DNA of 64,000 bases, from NCBI RefSeq assembly GCF_001907195.1, contig NZ_LVWA01000005.1, positions 372,001 through 436,000 of the forward strand. Reading direction: 5' to 3'. Of this stretch, positions 18,288 through 26,913 are shown one piece after another. The notes under the pieces were generated by a model, which was not told the DNA's origin, made no database searches, and saw only the letters and a program-made list of their open reading frames with translations. The stretch comes from Pontibacter flavimaris. Lineage in GTDB: Bacteria > Bacteroidota > Bacteroidia > Cytophagales > Hymenobacteraceae. Position numbers and translations under genes: made by a program. How positions within the stretch are numbered: the first letter of the stretch is position 1; every line of letters begins with the position of its first letter.

Positions 18288-20600
18288 ATGTTCAAACACT
18301 ACCTTTACGCCCTACTTTCCACAGTTTTATTACTTGGGATACAGACGTTGTCGATGGGACAAACCCTCGACCCGAAGTACCCCCTGATTCCCTACCCGAG
18401 CTCGCTGACGCCGCAGGAGGGAAGCTTTACCATCACCTCCAAAACCAAGCTGGTGCTGCCCAAGGAAAGCATCTTTAAGAACGAAGCGGAGCAGCTGCAG
18501 TACCTGCTTTCCGGCAGCCTGGGCAAAGAGCTAAAAAAGAGGAAGAAAGCAGCCGATAATTCCATTGTTTTCCAATACGACCAAAGTATAAATGCCCCGG
18601 AAGGCTATCGCCTGAGCATCACGCCGAAGCAGGTGGTGCTTTCGGCAAAGGAGCCGGCCGGTATGTTCCGCGCGGTGCAGACACTGCGGCAGCTGCTGCC
18701 TGCAAGTATAGAGCAGCAGGCAACGCAGGCGCAGCTTATACTTCCGGCCCTGCAGATTCAGGATGAGCCGGCTTATGGCTGGCGCGGTATGCACCTGGAC
18801 GTGAGCCGCCACTTCTTCACCACCGATTACCTCAGGAAGTTCATCGACCTGATGGCGCTCTACAAGTTCAACAAGCTGCACCTGCACCTGACCGACGACC
18901 AGGGCTGGCGCATCGAGATCAAAAAATACCCGAAACTGACCGAGGAAGGCGCCTGGCGTACCTTCAACAACCACGACCGCGATGTGATCGCCCGCTCTGA
19001 AGAGAACCCGGACTTCGCGCTGGACGAGCGCCACATCGTGCAGAAAAACGGCCAGACGATGTATGGCGGCTTCTATACGCAGGAGGAGATGAAGGACATC
19101 ATCGCTTACGCTGCTGCCCGCCACATCGAGATCATCCCGGAAATCGACATGCCCGGCCACATGAAGGCCGCCATCGACGCTTACCCGTTCCTGACCTGCG
19201 GCGAAGCAGGCTGGGGCGAGACCTTCTCCGTGCCCATTTGCCCGTGCAAAGAAAGCACCTATGAGTTTGCCGAAAACGTGTTCAACGAGATCATCGAACT
19301 GTTCCCGAGCCAGTACATTCACCTGGGGGCCGACGAAGTGGAGAAAACCACCTGGGCTAACTCTGCCGGTTGCCAGGAACTGATGAAGCGCGAGGGCCTG
19401 AAAAATGTGGAGGAGTTGCAAAGCTACTTCATCCAACGCATGCAAAAGTACTTCCACTCCAAAGGCAAGACGTTGATTGGCTGGGATGAAATGCTGGAAG
19501 GTGGCATTAACTCAGACGCAGTGGTGATGTTCTGGCGCACCTGGGCCCCTGATGCCCCGCTGCACGCTGCCCGAAACGGCAACAAGGTGATCATGACGCC
19601 GAACAGCCCGCTATACTTTGACGCGCTGCCGGATAAGAAATCGGTCTACAACGTGTACCATTTCAACGTGGTGCCGAAGGGGCTGAACGCCGAAGAGGCC
19701 AAGGCTATACTTGGGGCGCAGGCCAACATCTGGACCGAGTATATTCCTTCCGAAAACCGGGCCGAATACATGTACATGCCGCGCATGACGGCGCTGGCCG
19801 AAGTGGTATGGTCTGACAAGCGCGATTACGACTCCTACCTGAAACGCCTGCAAGCGCACTACAAACGCCTCGACGCGCTGGACGTAAATTACCGCCTGCC
19901 CGACCTGGAAGGCTTTATGGACGTGAACGTGTTCACCGACAAGGCCACGCTGGACATTCCAAAACCACTCGACAACCTGATCATCCGCTACACCACCGAC
20001 GGCAGCCAGCCCACTACCTCCTCCAAGGTATTGGACAAGCCGCTTACTATCACTGAAACCACCACCTTCAAGATAGCTGCCTTTACGCCAGAGGGCTTAA
20101 AAGGCGATACCTACACCACCACGTATGAGAAGCAGGCGCATGCCAAGGCAATAGCAGCTAAAAGTACAAAGCCAGGCCTTCAGGCGACCTACTACAAGGC
20201 GTCCTTCAAAAACACAGGGGGGATGGCCAAGGCCACGCCAACAGGTGTGGCAGAGGTAGCGCAGCTGCAGGTTCCACGTGAGGCACAGGCGCCAAGCTTT
20301 GGCGTGCAGTTCAGGAGCTACCTGGAGGTGCCGGAAACAGGTATCTATACTTTCTTCTTCACCTGCGACGACGGCGGCGTGCTGCGCATTGCCGACCGCC
20401 TGGTAGTAGACAACGACGGCCTGCACCCGCCGCAGGAGAAAATCGGTCAGGTAGCTTTGGAGAAAGGCCTGCAGCCATTTGCGCTGGACTTTATTGAAGG
20501 GGGCGGCGGCTATACGTTGAAGCTCCTCTACAGCAAAGACGGAGGAGAGCCGCAGCCAATTCCGGCCAGCTGGTTTAAGTATACGCCGGCTGTGCAGTAG
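18288..20600 (+). CDS. GH20 beta-N-acetylhexosaminidase with C-terminal PA14 domain
   Basis: I start at 18288 (MFKHYLYALLSTVLLLGIQT, Sec signal), giving 770 residues. The N-terminal GH20b domain (about 30-160) leads to the barrel (about 163-530), with catalytic D349-E350 in HLGADEV and LHLHLTDDQGWRIEIK. Note HLGADE instead of the HIGGDE of the other three GH20s. A CHB_HEX_C-like segment (RYTTDGSQPTTSS) is followed by a PA14 domain (about 625-765: LQATYYKASF, GIYTFFFTCDDGGVLRI, YTLKLLYS), likely carbohydrate-binding. The distinct accessory domain and active-site variation suggest a different substrate niche from its neighbours. Confidence 0.95.
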   Translation: MFKHYLYALLSTVLLLGIQTLSMGQTLDPKYPLIPYPSSLTPQEGSFTITSKTKLVLPKESIFKNEAEQLQYLLSGSLGKELKKRKKAADNSIVFQYDQSINAPEGYRLSITPKQVVLSAKEPAGMFRAVQTLRQLLPASIEQQATQAQLILPALQIQDEPAYGWRGMHLDVSRHFFTTDYLRKFIDLMALYKFNKLHLHLTDDQGWRIEIKKYPKLTEEGAWRTFNNHDRDVIARSEENPDFALDERHIVQKNGQTMYGGFYTQEEMKDIIAYAAARHIEIIPEIDMPGHMKAAIDAYPFLTCGEAGWGETFSVPICPCKESTYEFAENVFNEIIELFPSQYIHLGADEVEKTTWANSAGCQELMKREGLKNVEELQSYFIQRMQKYFHSKGKTLIGWDEMLEGGINSDAVVMFWRTWAPDAPLHAARNGNKVIMTPNSPLYFDALPDKKSVYNVYHFNVVPKGLNAEEAKAILGAQANIWTEYIPSENRAEYMYMPRMTALAEVVWSDKRDYDSYLKRLQAHYKRLDALDVNYRLPDLEGFMDVNVFTDKATLDIPKPLDNLIIRYTTDGSQPTTSSKVLDKPLTITETTTFKIAAFTPEGLKGDTYTTTYEKQAHAKAIAAKSTKPGLQATYYKASFKNTGGMAKATPTGVAEVAQLQVPREAQAPSFGVQFRSYLEVPETGIYTFFFTCDDGGVLRIADRLVVDNDGLHPPQEKIGQVALEKGLQPFALDFIEGGGGYTLKLLYSKDGGEPQPIPASWFKYTPAVQ

Positions 20601-20627
20601 TTTAAAAGCGCCTGCTATCGCCCTTCT

Positions 20628-20765
20628 GCTCTTTCGGATTTGCAATCCGAAAGTATAATAGCTGCGGATTTGTAATCCGCAAGAGCAAAGGCTATAGCTA
20701 CTGGCTGGCAGGCGGATTGCAAATCCGCAGTTAGTAGGGTTCCGGATTACAAATCCGGAACAGCA
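20628..20765. repeat. Covarying palindrome array E5 (CGGATT stem)
   Basis: Four variants of CGGATT-(TGC/TGT/GCA/ACA)-AATCCG occur in both orientations. The set closely resembles the one in array E10 near 61100. Confidence 0.75.
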
Positions 20766-20790
20766 AACTACAAAGTATAAATTCTGCTTT

Positions 20791-20835
20791 AGCGTCTCTC
20801 CTCGGCTTTTTATAGTCAGGGGAGACGCTTTTATA
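20791..20835 (+). terminator. Putative terminator before the CBM9-like gene
   Basis: AGCGTCTC (20791-20798) pairs with GAGACGCT (20822-20829), and TTTTATA follows. It sits only 14 bp before the next start codon, so it may instead be a leader hairpin. Confidence 0.45.
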
Positions 20836-20843
20836 CCTTACAT

Positions 20844-21995
20844 ATGATTAAGCATTACCTCACCCTGTGCCTGGTACTTTTTGCCCTACTGGCCGCACAG
20901 GCAGAAGATAACCCTACCACTAAAGCGAAGCGAAAGGCTAAAACGGCCTCTCCGTTTGCTGGGCTGGAGCACCTGTTCACAGAACCTAAGCATTACGTTA
21001 CCCACTTCACACAGCAAGCCCCAAGTATAGATGGGCACCTCAATGACGAGGTATGGCAGCAGGCCACCTGGACGGACCTGTTCACCGATATTGAGGGCGA
21101 CTTAAAGCCGGCGCCAACCTACCCGACGCGCGTGAAAATGGCTTGGGACAACGATCATCTATACATTGCCGCCGAGATGAAAGAGCCGCACGTGTGGGCC
21201 AACCTGACAAAGCACGACGAGGTGGTGTTTTATGACAATGACTTTGAAGTCTTTATCGACCCGGACAACGATACGCACCAGTATTTTGAGGTGGAGGTAA
21301 ACGCGCTGAACACAATTTTCGACCTGTTCCTCTCCAAGCCTTACCGCAACAACAACGGCGCCCTTATCGGCTGGGATTTGCATGGGCTGAAGTCGGCGGT
21401 GCAGGTGCAGGGTACCCTCAATGACCCGACCGATACCGACGAGGGCTGGACGGTGGAAATGGCGATTCCTTTCCGTTCCGTAACGGTGGGGAATATTACC
21501 CGTGTTCCGACCGATGGCTCGCTGTGGCGCATCAACTTCTCTCGGGTACAGTGGGATGTGGACGTGGTAGACGGCCAATATGTAAAGCGCAAAGGCGACG
21601 ATGGCAAGCCACTGCCGGAGTATAACTGGGTATGGTCGCCGCAAGGAGTGATTAACATGCACCTGCCGGAGCGGTGGGGCTATCTATACTTCAGCCAGCA
21701 GCCTGCGGGTGAGCAAAGTATAAATTTTGCCATGCCGTACGCCGAGATGCAAAAACAGTACCTGTGGCTGGTGTATTACCGCCAAAAGGAGTATTTTGGA
21801 AAGCACGGACGCTACAGTAAATCCTTAAAAGAGCTGGGCCTGAAAAACGGCAAGGTGGAAGTGGAGGGGAAAGCAAACCAGCTGAAACTGGAGGCGGGCA
21901 CGCTGCAGTTCATGGCCGCCATACAGGGGCCTGATGGCAAGGTATGGAGCATCAACGAAAACGGATTGGTACACACGATAAAAGGCTTACAATGA
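20844..21995 (+). CDS. Exported CBM9-like (DOMON-type) carbohydrate-binding protein
   Basis: This 383-residue protein has Sec signal MIKHYLTLCLVLFALLAAQA and a CBM9_2-like sandwich (about 50-270). Family features include PSIDGHLNDEVWQQATW, RVKMAWDNDHLYIAAEM, YDNDFEVFIDPDNDTHQYFE and WTVEMAIPFRSV. A C-terminal extension (about 290-383) of unknown function follows. CBM9-like proteins bind sugar ends; free-standing ones in Bacteroidota have no settled role. Its stop overlaps the next start (ATGA at 21992-21995), so the two products are almost certainly made together. Confidence 0.82.
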   Translation: MIKHYLTLCLVLFALLAAQAEDNPTTKAKRKAKTASPFAGLEHLFTEPKHYVTHFTQQAPSIDGHLNDEVWQQATWTDLFTDIEGDLKPAPTYPTRVKMAWDNDHLYIAAEMKEPHVWANLTKHDEVVFYDNDFEVFIDPDNDTHQYFEVEVNALNTIFDLFLSKPYRNNNGALIGWDLHGLKSAVQVQGTLNDPTDTDEGWTVEMAIPFRSVTVGNITRVPTDGSLWRINFSRVQWDVDVVDGQYVKRKGDDGKPLPEYNWVWSPQGVINMHLPERWGYLYFSQQPAGEQSINFAMPYAEMQKQYLWLVYYRQKEYFGKHGRYSKSLKELGLKNGKVEVEGKANQLKLEAGTLQFMAAIQGPDGKVWSINENGLVHTIKGLQ

Positions 21996-23086
21996 AAACA
22001 AGAAGATCCTTCTTAAAAGCGGGGGCGCTGGCCGGTCTGGCGGCAAGTATACCCGCGCCCGCTCTTGCTGAACTTGCCGCAGCGCCAGCAGCTAAAAGCA
22101 AACAGCTCAGGCACTGGGTATGGGTGAGGCCCAACAAAGCCGATAAAGAGGCTGATTTGCAGCGCCAGTATAAGCGCTTCTACCAGGCGGGTATCCGGGG
22201 GATCTTCTTTGAGGCGGACAGCGAAAAGCATTTCCGCGCAGCCAAAGCCAACAAGTTGGAGGCCCACCGCTGGATGTGGACCATGAACCGGGGCGAGAAG
22301 GAGTTGCTGCAGAAGCACCCGGAGTGGTATGCCCAAAACCGCAAGGGCGAGTCGTGCGCCGACAAGCCGCCGTACGTGGGATACTACCGCTGGCTGTGCC
22401 CTTCGCGCGAGGAGGTGAAACAATACCTGGCCGAGGACGTGCGCAACATCCTCAGCAAAGACTACGTTGACGGCATCCACCTCGACTACGTGCGCTTCTG
22501 CGACGTGATCCTGCCGGTAAACCTGTGGGAGAACTACAACATAGAGCAGACCAAAGAGCTGCCGGAGTATGATTACTGCTACTGTGAGGTGTGCCGCAGC
22601 AAGTTCAAAGCCTGGCGCGGCAAGGCTATTGAGGAACTGGAGTACCCGGAAGCCAGCCTGTCGTGGCGCCTCTACCGTTACAACGCCGTCAATACCATCG
22701 TCAACCACCTGGCCGAAGTGGCTAAGGAGAAGAAGAAGCCTATCACGGCTGCCGTATTCCCGACCCCGGAAGTGGCACGCCGTATCGTGCGCCAGGACTG
22801 GACCAACTGGAACCTGAACGCGGTGTACCCGATGATCTATCACGGCTTTTATAAAGAGGATATTCGCTGGATCGGTGATGCTGTGACGGAAGGCGTGCAC
22901 TTTTTGAACGGGAAATTCCCGCTCTACGCCGGCTTATACTTGCCGGACTTTAAAAGCAACGAAGAGCTGCAGCAAGGTATCGAAATTGCGCTGGCCAATG
23001 GCGCCAAAGGTGTTTCTATCTTCGGCGATGTAAACGAGCAGGTGTTGCAGGCACTCGAACGCGCTTCAGCTTCTGTGAAGTTATAG
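21992..23086 (+). CDS. GHL10-like (family-10-like glycosylhydrolase) protein, Tat-exported
   Basis: The start at 21992 gives 364 residues with a textbook Tat signal (MKTRRSFLKAGALAGLAAS). A TIM-barrel of the GHL10/DUF187 type is suggested by GIRGIFFEADSE, HRWMWTMNRG, EVKQYLAEDVRNILSKDYVD, DGIHLDYVRF and AVYPMIYHGFYKED. Proteins of this type are called glycosylhydrolase-like, but few have a shown substrate. Pairing by a 4-bp overlap with a CBM9-like protein, inside a glycan locus, supports a glycosidase or lyase acting at the cell envelope. The substrate is unknown. Confidence 0.85.
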   Translation: MKTRRSFLKAGALAGLAASIPAPALAELAAAPAAKSKQLRHWVWVRPNKADKEADLQRQYKRFYQAGIRGIFFEADSEKHFRAAKANKLEAHRWMWTMNRGEKELLQKHPEWYAQNRKGESCADKPPYVGYYRWLCPSREEVKQYLAEDVRNILSKDYVDGIHLDYVRFCDVILPVNLWENYNIEQTKELPEYDYCYCEVCRSKFKAWRGKAIEELEYPEASLSWRLYRYNAVNTIVNHLAEVAKEKKKPITAAVFPTPEVARRIVRQDWTNWNLNAVYPMIYHGFYKEDIRWIGDAVTEGVHFLNGKFPLYAGLYLPDFKSNEELQQGIEIALANGAKGVSIFGDVNEQVLQALERASASVKL

Positions 23087-23131
23087 GAAAGTATAACAGC
23101 GAGCTGCAGTACCGGGTCCAACCACCCCTAG

Positions 23132-23153
23132 CCCCTCCTTGTCCAAGGAGGGG
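23132..23153. repeat. CCCCTCC/GGAGGGG hairpin C2
   Basis: CCCCTCCTTG and CAAGGAGGGG, perfect 10-bp arms around TC. Confidence 0.7.
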
Positions 23154-23259
23154 AACTTTGTTATTGCTCCTGCTAAAGTATAAGTTTCGTAGCAAAAGCT
23201 GTAGGCGATTACATCCCCAACCCCCTTCAAAGGGGGACTTGGTTCACGTGGCATAGCGG

Positions 23260-23495
23260 TGGCTATCGAACTTGTACCCAGTTTTTCTGGGAGGCGCCTA
23301 TGCGAGTTTTTCTGGTGCCGAACGTGAGTGAGGCATTGCGACGTAGGAGCAAAGGAAAAGCTCCCAGCGCCGAGCAGAAAAACGAGCCCTCTCGGGCTTG
23401 AGAGCACCAAAGTATGATGTGAAACTATAGGTTTGTAAGTCTGGAGGATCAGCAGTAGCTAGCAAGTTTAGCTTAGATCAAGTTGCGGGAAGCAG
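23260..23495. repeat. ~240-bp dispersed structured repeat, copy B2
   Basis: Same order of blocks as B1. The terminal hairpin is CTCTCGGGCTTGAGAG, with stem bases changed in a compensated way relative to B1 and B4. Confidence 0.75.
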
Positions 23496-23524
23496 CGGCT
23501 CCGGAAGTATAAGTCAGCAAGTAT

Positions 23525-23632
23525 AAGTATGGCTTTCCAAGCCAGTCGGGTTACAAACCCAACACCATCGTAGGCACGAGTTGCAAACTCGCGCCAGCTG
23601 GAGGTAGCTAATTAAGGCACAAGCGGACGCTT
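23525..23632. repeat. Covarying palindrome array E6
   Basis: TGGCTTTCCAAGCCA, GGGTTACAAACCC, CGAGTTGCAAACTCG and CAAGCGGACGCTTG modules, the last two flanked by GGCAC and GCGCC-type ends. Confidence 0.7.
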
Positions 23633-23650
23633 GCGCCAGAAGAGCAACTA

Positions 23651-24334
23651 CTAACCCAACCTAAACTTCCCCAACACCTGTACCTTCTCCGCCCGCTGGT
23701 ACCAGTCATTATACACCAGCTCCAGCTCCTCCACCTCAAAAGTCCCGAAATCATACTTTCTATACTTATCCAGTAACCTTAAAAGCTTCTCCGGCTGCTG
23801 AACCGGTGCCCTGAAACGAAGTACTGTGGCGTGGGCGGTTTTCAACGTATAGCGCTTGTCCAAAGACTGAAGCAGCGAGGTGGCGCTAAAAGCCGATCGT
23901 ATACTTTCCCGAAGCTTCTGCAGGCTGTTGTCCAGTGGAAAGCCCTGTACCATGACAGCTTCCGGAGAGGCGGTAATGGCGGTGAAATCAACTTTAAAGC
24001 GTTTGGCATGGCGGGTTATACTTTCCAGCAGCTGTACGTAATCCGCTGCATTTATCGAACTTAACGTAAAACCGGACGTGCAGGAAATAATGGACAGCAC
24101 GGTGATGTGCAGGTCTGTGTCAGGATAGAAATACTGCTCCGGCGCCACCTGTTGCAGCTCGCCTAAAAAGGTACGTATACGTTCTCTCACCTCGCTAGAA
24201 GGACGTGTCAGCAGTGTTAAACCAAGTCTATCGTCAGTAGGGGCATCAATCCTGGGGTCAAGGTCAAAAATACCGGCCTCAAAGCCTGCCCGTGATTTCT
24301 CCCAAAGCTTGTTATAGTGCGTCTGCAGGTCCAT
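23651..24334 (-). CDS. 2H-phosphoesterase superfamily protein (2'-5' RNA ligase-like)
   Basis: This 227-residue cytoplasmic protein has the two HxT/S motifs of the superfamily: LHITVLSI (about residue 92) and AHATVLRF (about 168). Such proteins hydrolyse cyclic phosphodiesters or 2'-5' linkages in nucleotides or RNA. There is no signal peptide and no link to glycan use; it is probably a resident gene rather than part of the locus. It lies convergent to the enzymes on the left and downstream of a terminator for GH92. Confidence 0.8.
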   Translation of the reverse strand: MDLQTHYNKLWEKSRAGFEAGIFDLDPRIDAPTDDRLGLTLLTRPSSEVRERIRTFLGELQQVAPEQYFYPDTDLHITVLSIISCTSGFTLSSINAADYVQLLESITRHAKRFKVDFTAITASPEAVMVQGFPLDNSLQKLRESIRSAFSATSLLQSLDKRYTLKTAHATVLRFRAPVQQPEKLLRLLDKYRKYDFGTFEVEELELVYNDWYQRAEKVQVLGKFRLG

Positions 24335-24387
24335 TTTATACTTTAAAGGATGGCTATCGTCTTACCCAAAGTATAAAGCTAAAAAAT

Positions 24388-24418
24388 AAAGCCCTCTGTA
24401 GCATCTACAGAGGGCTTT
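24388..24418 (-). terminator. Rho-independent terminator of the GH92 gene
   Basis: Perfect 14-bp arms 24388-24401 and 24405-24418 (AAAGCCCTCTGTAG and its complement) around a 3-nt loop. Read on the minus strand it is followed by TATTTTTT. It can also stop plus-strand transcription. Confidence 0.85.
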
Positions 24419-24442
24419 ATACTTATTGGGTGGGTTTATACT

Positions 24443-26746
24443 TTACTCAGCAGGCACTGATCTTGGCCGGTCGGCTTTGGCTACGCCCCAGGTAGGGCTT
24501 GGCGTGCTGCCCATCTCAAACACCAGTTTACCGCCTTTCATCAGGTCCCTGTGCAGGATGTAGGACTTGGTGTAGGGTTTGCCGTCCAGCTTAACACTCT
24601 GGATGTACTTGTTCGCCTTGCTGTTGTTGTTGGCTACAACTTCCAACTTATTGCCGTTTGGCAGGGAAAGCATGGCCTGATGCACAGCCGGACTGCCGAA
24701 CACATACGCGCCATTGGACGGGTTCTGCGGATAGAAGCCCAGGGTAGAGAAAATATACCAGGCCGACATCTGGCCCACGTCCTCGTTGCCGATCAACCCG
24801 TCCGGCTTGTCGGTGTACATGTTGTCTACAATGAAACGTACCTTTTCGGCCGTTTTCCAGGGCTGGCCCACGTAAGCGTACATGTAGGTAATGTGGTGGC
24901 TTGGCTCGTTGCCGTGCGCATACTGGCCGATCAGGCCGGTGATGTCGTTGGAGGCTTCTTCGCCCATGTGGCCTTCCACTACAAACAGCGAGTCCAGTTT
25001 CTGAGCAAAGGCTTCCTCGCCGCCCATCAGGCTGATCAAACCTTCCACGTCCTGCGGCACGAGCCAGGTATACTGCCAGGAGTTGCCCTCGGAGTAATCA
25101 TCCTTGCGGTGTGCAGATTTAAACGGATCGAACGGCGTACGCCACTCATCCTGGGACACTCTGCCGCGCATGAAGCGGGTCTGCTTGTCGAAGTAGTTCT
25201 CGTAGTAGCGGCCGCGCTTGCTGAAGTACTCGTAATCAGCCTGCTTACCCAGCTTTTTGGCTACCTGGGCAATGCTCCAGTCAGCAATGGCGTATTCCAG
25301 GCCTTTGGCCACGCTTTCCACTTCCTCGTCGGCAGGTATAAAGCCCATCTCTTTTACATAGTTAACGCCAAACTCATTGCCCATGGCCGTGGCTTTCATG
25401 GCCTCAAAGGCTAGTTCATGGTCAAAGCCGTCAAAGCCTTTCAGGACCGCGTCGGCCACCACCGTTACGCCGCTGTAACCCGGCATGGTGTTCGTCTCGT
25501 TGCCCATCAGGTGCCACACCGGCAATTTGCCCTGCTGCTGGTAAATGGCCAGCATGGAGTTGACCATGTCGTTCACGCGGTCGGCCTGCATAATGGTGAA
25601 GAGGGGGTGCGCTGCGCGGTAAGTATCCCAAAGGGAGAAGGTGGTCAGGTTGGTGAAATTGGCCTTCTCGTATACTTTCTTGTCCGTGCCGCGGTAGTCG
25701 CCGTTGTGGTCGTTGAAGATGGAGGGGGCGATCAGCGTGTGGTAGAGGGCGGTATAGAAGGTGCGCATCTGCACTGAGTCCAGCGCCTCGATGCGTACTT
25801 TCTGCAGCTCGCGGTTCCAGGCAGCATCGGCGTCGGCCACCACTTTCTCAAAGTCCCAGTGCGGTACTTCGGCGTGAATGTTGGCAAACGCATTCTCCGC
25901 GCTCACCGGCGAGATACCCACTTTCAGCTTAATCTTTTCGCCTTCCTGCGTTTTGAAGTGCGCCACGCCTTTAATCATCCGTCCTTTGGAGGCGGGAACC
26001 GGCGAGGAGGCAGCTGTATCCACTACCTGGAAGCTCTCAAATTGCTCGATCGGCTTGGAGAACACGGCCGTAAAGTATACGCGCTGGTCGTTGGCCCAAC
26101 CTTTGGAGAAGCGGTAGCCGGCCAGGGTGCTGTCGTTAAGCTGCTCGATAAAGGTCTCGGTAGGAGAGTCCCAGCCGATGCCTTCCTTCAGGTCGATGAT
26201 AATGCTGGCCTCTTCCGACTTCGGGAAAGTATACTGGTGGAAGCCTACACGCTCGGTAGCGGTCAGCTCGGCGCCGATGTTGTAGCGCTTCAGTTTTACC
26301 GAATAGTAGCCCGGTTTTACCGTTTCGTCGTCGTGCGAGAAGAGGGAATAGTAGCCGCTGTTGGGGTCTTTTATACTTCCCTTCACCAGTTGCACCTTGC
26401 CCGTAACAGGCATCACCGAAATGTCGCCCAGGTCGCCGATGCCGGTGCCGCTCAGGTGCGTGTGGGCAAAGCCGACGATGGTGGAGTCAGAGTAGTGGTA
26501 GCCGGAGCACCAGTCCCACCCTTGGGTGATGTTGGTTGGCCCCAGTTGCACCGCCCCGAAGGGTACGTTAGCGCCCACAAATACGTGTCCGTGAAAGCTG
26601 GAACCGATGTACGGGTCTACATACTGGGTGAGGGAGGCGGAGGAGGCAGGCTTGTCATCCGGTTGGTTGGAGGTGGTGCAGGATGCAGCGATGCACGCCA
26701 GCGCCACAAGCGGAGCCTTGAACCTGCGTAAAGCGTTCAGGTACAT
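24443..26746 (-). CDS. GH92 alpha-mannosidase, lipoprotein
   Basis: I start at 26746, where MYLNALRRFKAPLVALACIAASC ends in a lipobox Cys; the upstream in-frame region has no signal. The protein is 767 residues. GH92 landmarks are VDPYIGSSFHGHVFVGANVPFG at the start of the N-terminal sandwich, TFSLWDTYRAAHPLF, NETNTMPGYSG, EGNSWQYTWLVPQD, HGNEPSHHITYMY, and GNEDVGQMSAWYIFSTLGFYP. These calcium-dependent exo-alpha-mannosidases trim high-mannose N-glycans or yeast-type mannan. It differs from the second GH92 (37432) at HGNEP/HGNQP and GNED/GDED, so linkage preference probably differs. It is transcribed divergently from the fucose block, together with GH20 upstream of it. Confidence 0.95.
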   Translation of the reverse strand: MYLNALRRFKAPLVALACIAASCTTSNQPDDKPASSASLTQYVDPYIGSSFHGHVFVGANVPFGAVQLGPTNITQGWDWCSGYHYSDSTIVGFAHTHLSGTGIGDLGDISVMPVTGKVQLVKGSIKDPNSGYYSLFSHDDETVKPGYYSVKLKRYNIGAELTATERVGFHQYTFPKSEEASIIIDLKEGIGWDSPTETFIEQLNDSTLAGYRFSKGWANDQRVYFTAVFSKPIEQFESFQVVDTAASSPVPASKGRMIKGVAHFKTQEGEKIKLKVGISPVSAENAFANIHAEVPHWDFEKVVADADAAWNRELQKVRIEALDSVQMRTFYTALYHTLIAPSIFNDHNGDYRGTDKKVYEKANFTNLTTFSLWDTYRAAHPLFTIMQADRVNDMVNSMLAIYQQQGKLPVWHLMGNETNTMPGYSGVTVVADAVLKGFDGFDHELAFEAMKATAMGNEFGVNYVKEMGFIPADEEVESVAKGLEYAIADWSIAQVAKKLGKQADYEYFSKRGRYYENYFDKQTRFMRGRVSQDEWRTPFDPFKSAHRKDDYSEGNSWQYTWLVPQDVEGLISLMGGEEAFAQKLDSLFVVEGHMGEEASNDITGLIGQYAHGNEPSHHITYMYAYVGQPWKTAEKVRFIVDNMYTDKPDGLIGNEDVGQMSAWYIFSTLGFYPQNPSNGAYVFGSPAVHQAMLSLPNGNKLEVVANNNSKANKYIQSVKLDGKPYTKSYILHRDLMKGGKLVFEMGSTPSPTWGVAKADRPRSVPAE

Positions 26747-26852
26747 TGTTTTAAGGTATAGTTTTGAAGAAGATTGCTGCGGCCGCAAAGTATACTTGCC
26801 AGACCGGCAGCCTAAAATAAGTATAAATCCGGAAGAGCGGAGCGTATAGAGC

Positions 26853-26890
26853 AAAAAAAGGCAGGCCTCACTATCATCAATGAGGCCTGC
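26853..26890 (-). terminator. Rho-independent terminator of the minus-strand GH20
   Basis: GCAGGCCTCA (26861-26870) and TGAGGCCTGC (26881-26890) form perfect arms. On the minus strand CTTTTTTTGC follows. Confidence 0.85.
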
Positions 26891-26913
26891 ACTGGTCTTA
26901 ACCTTAATTCTGT

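Larger units (their letters stand above)
23087..23650. other. 564-bp gene-free gap with repeats
   Basis: It contains hairpin C2 (23132-23153), a CCCCCTT/AAGGGGG hairpin near 23215, repeat copy B2 and palindrome array E6. Genes on both sides converge here, so it may also carry transcription ends. No gene is seen. Confidence 0.7.

Noticed and set aside
23651..24334. Assignment of the 2H phosphoesterase to the glycan system, for example as a defence gene
   Set aside because: No neighbouring defence or nucleotide-signalling gene; it looks like a stand-alone resident gene.
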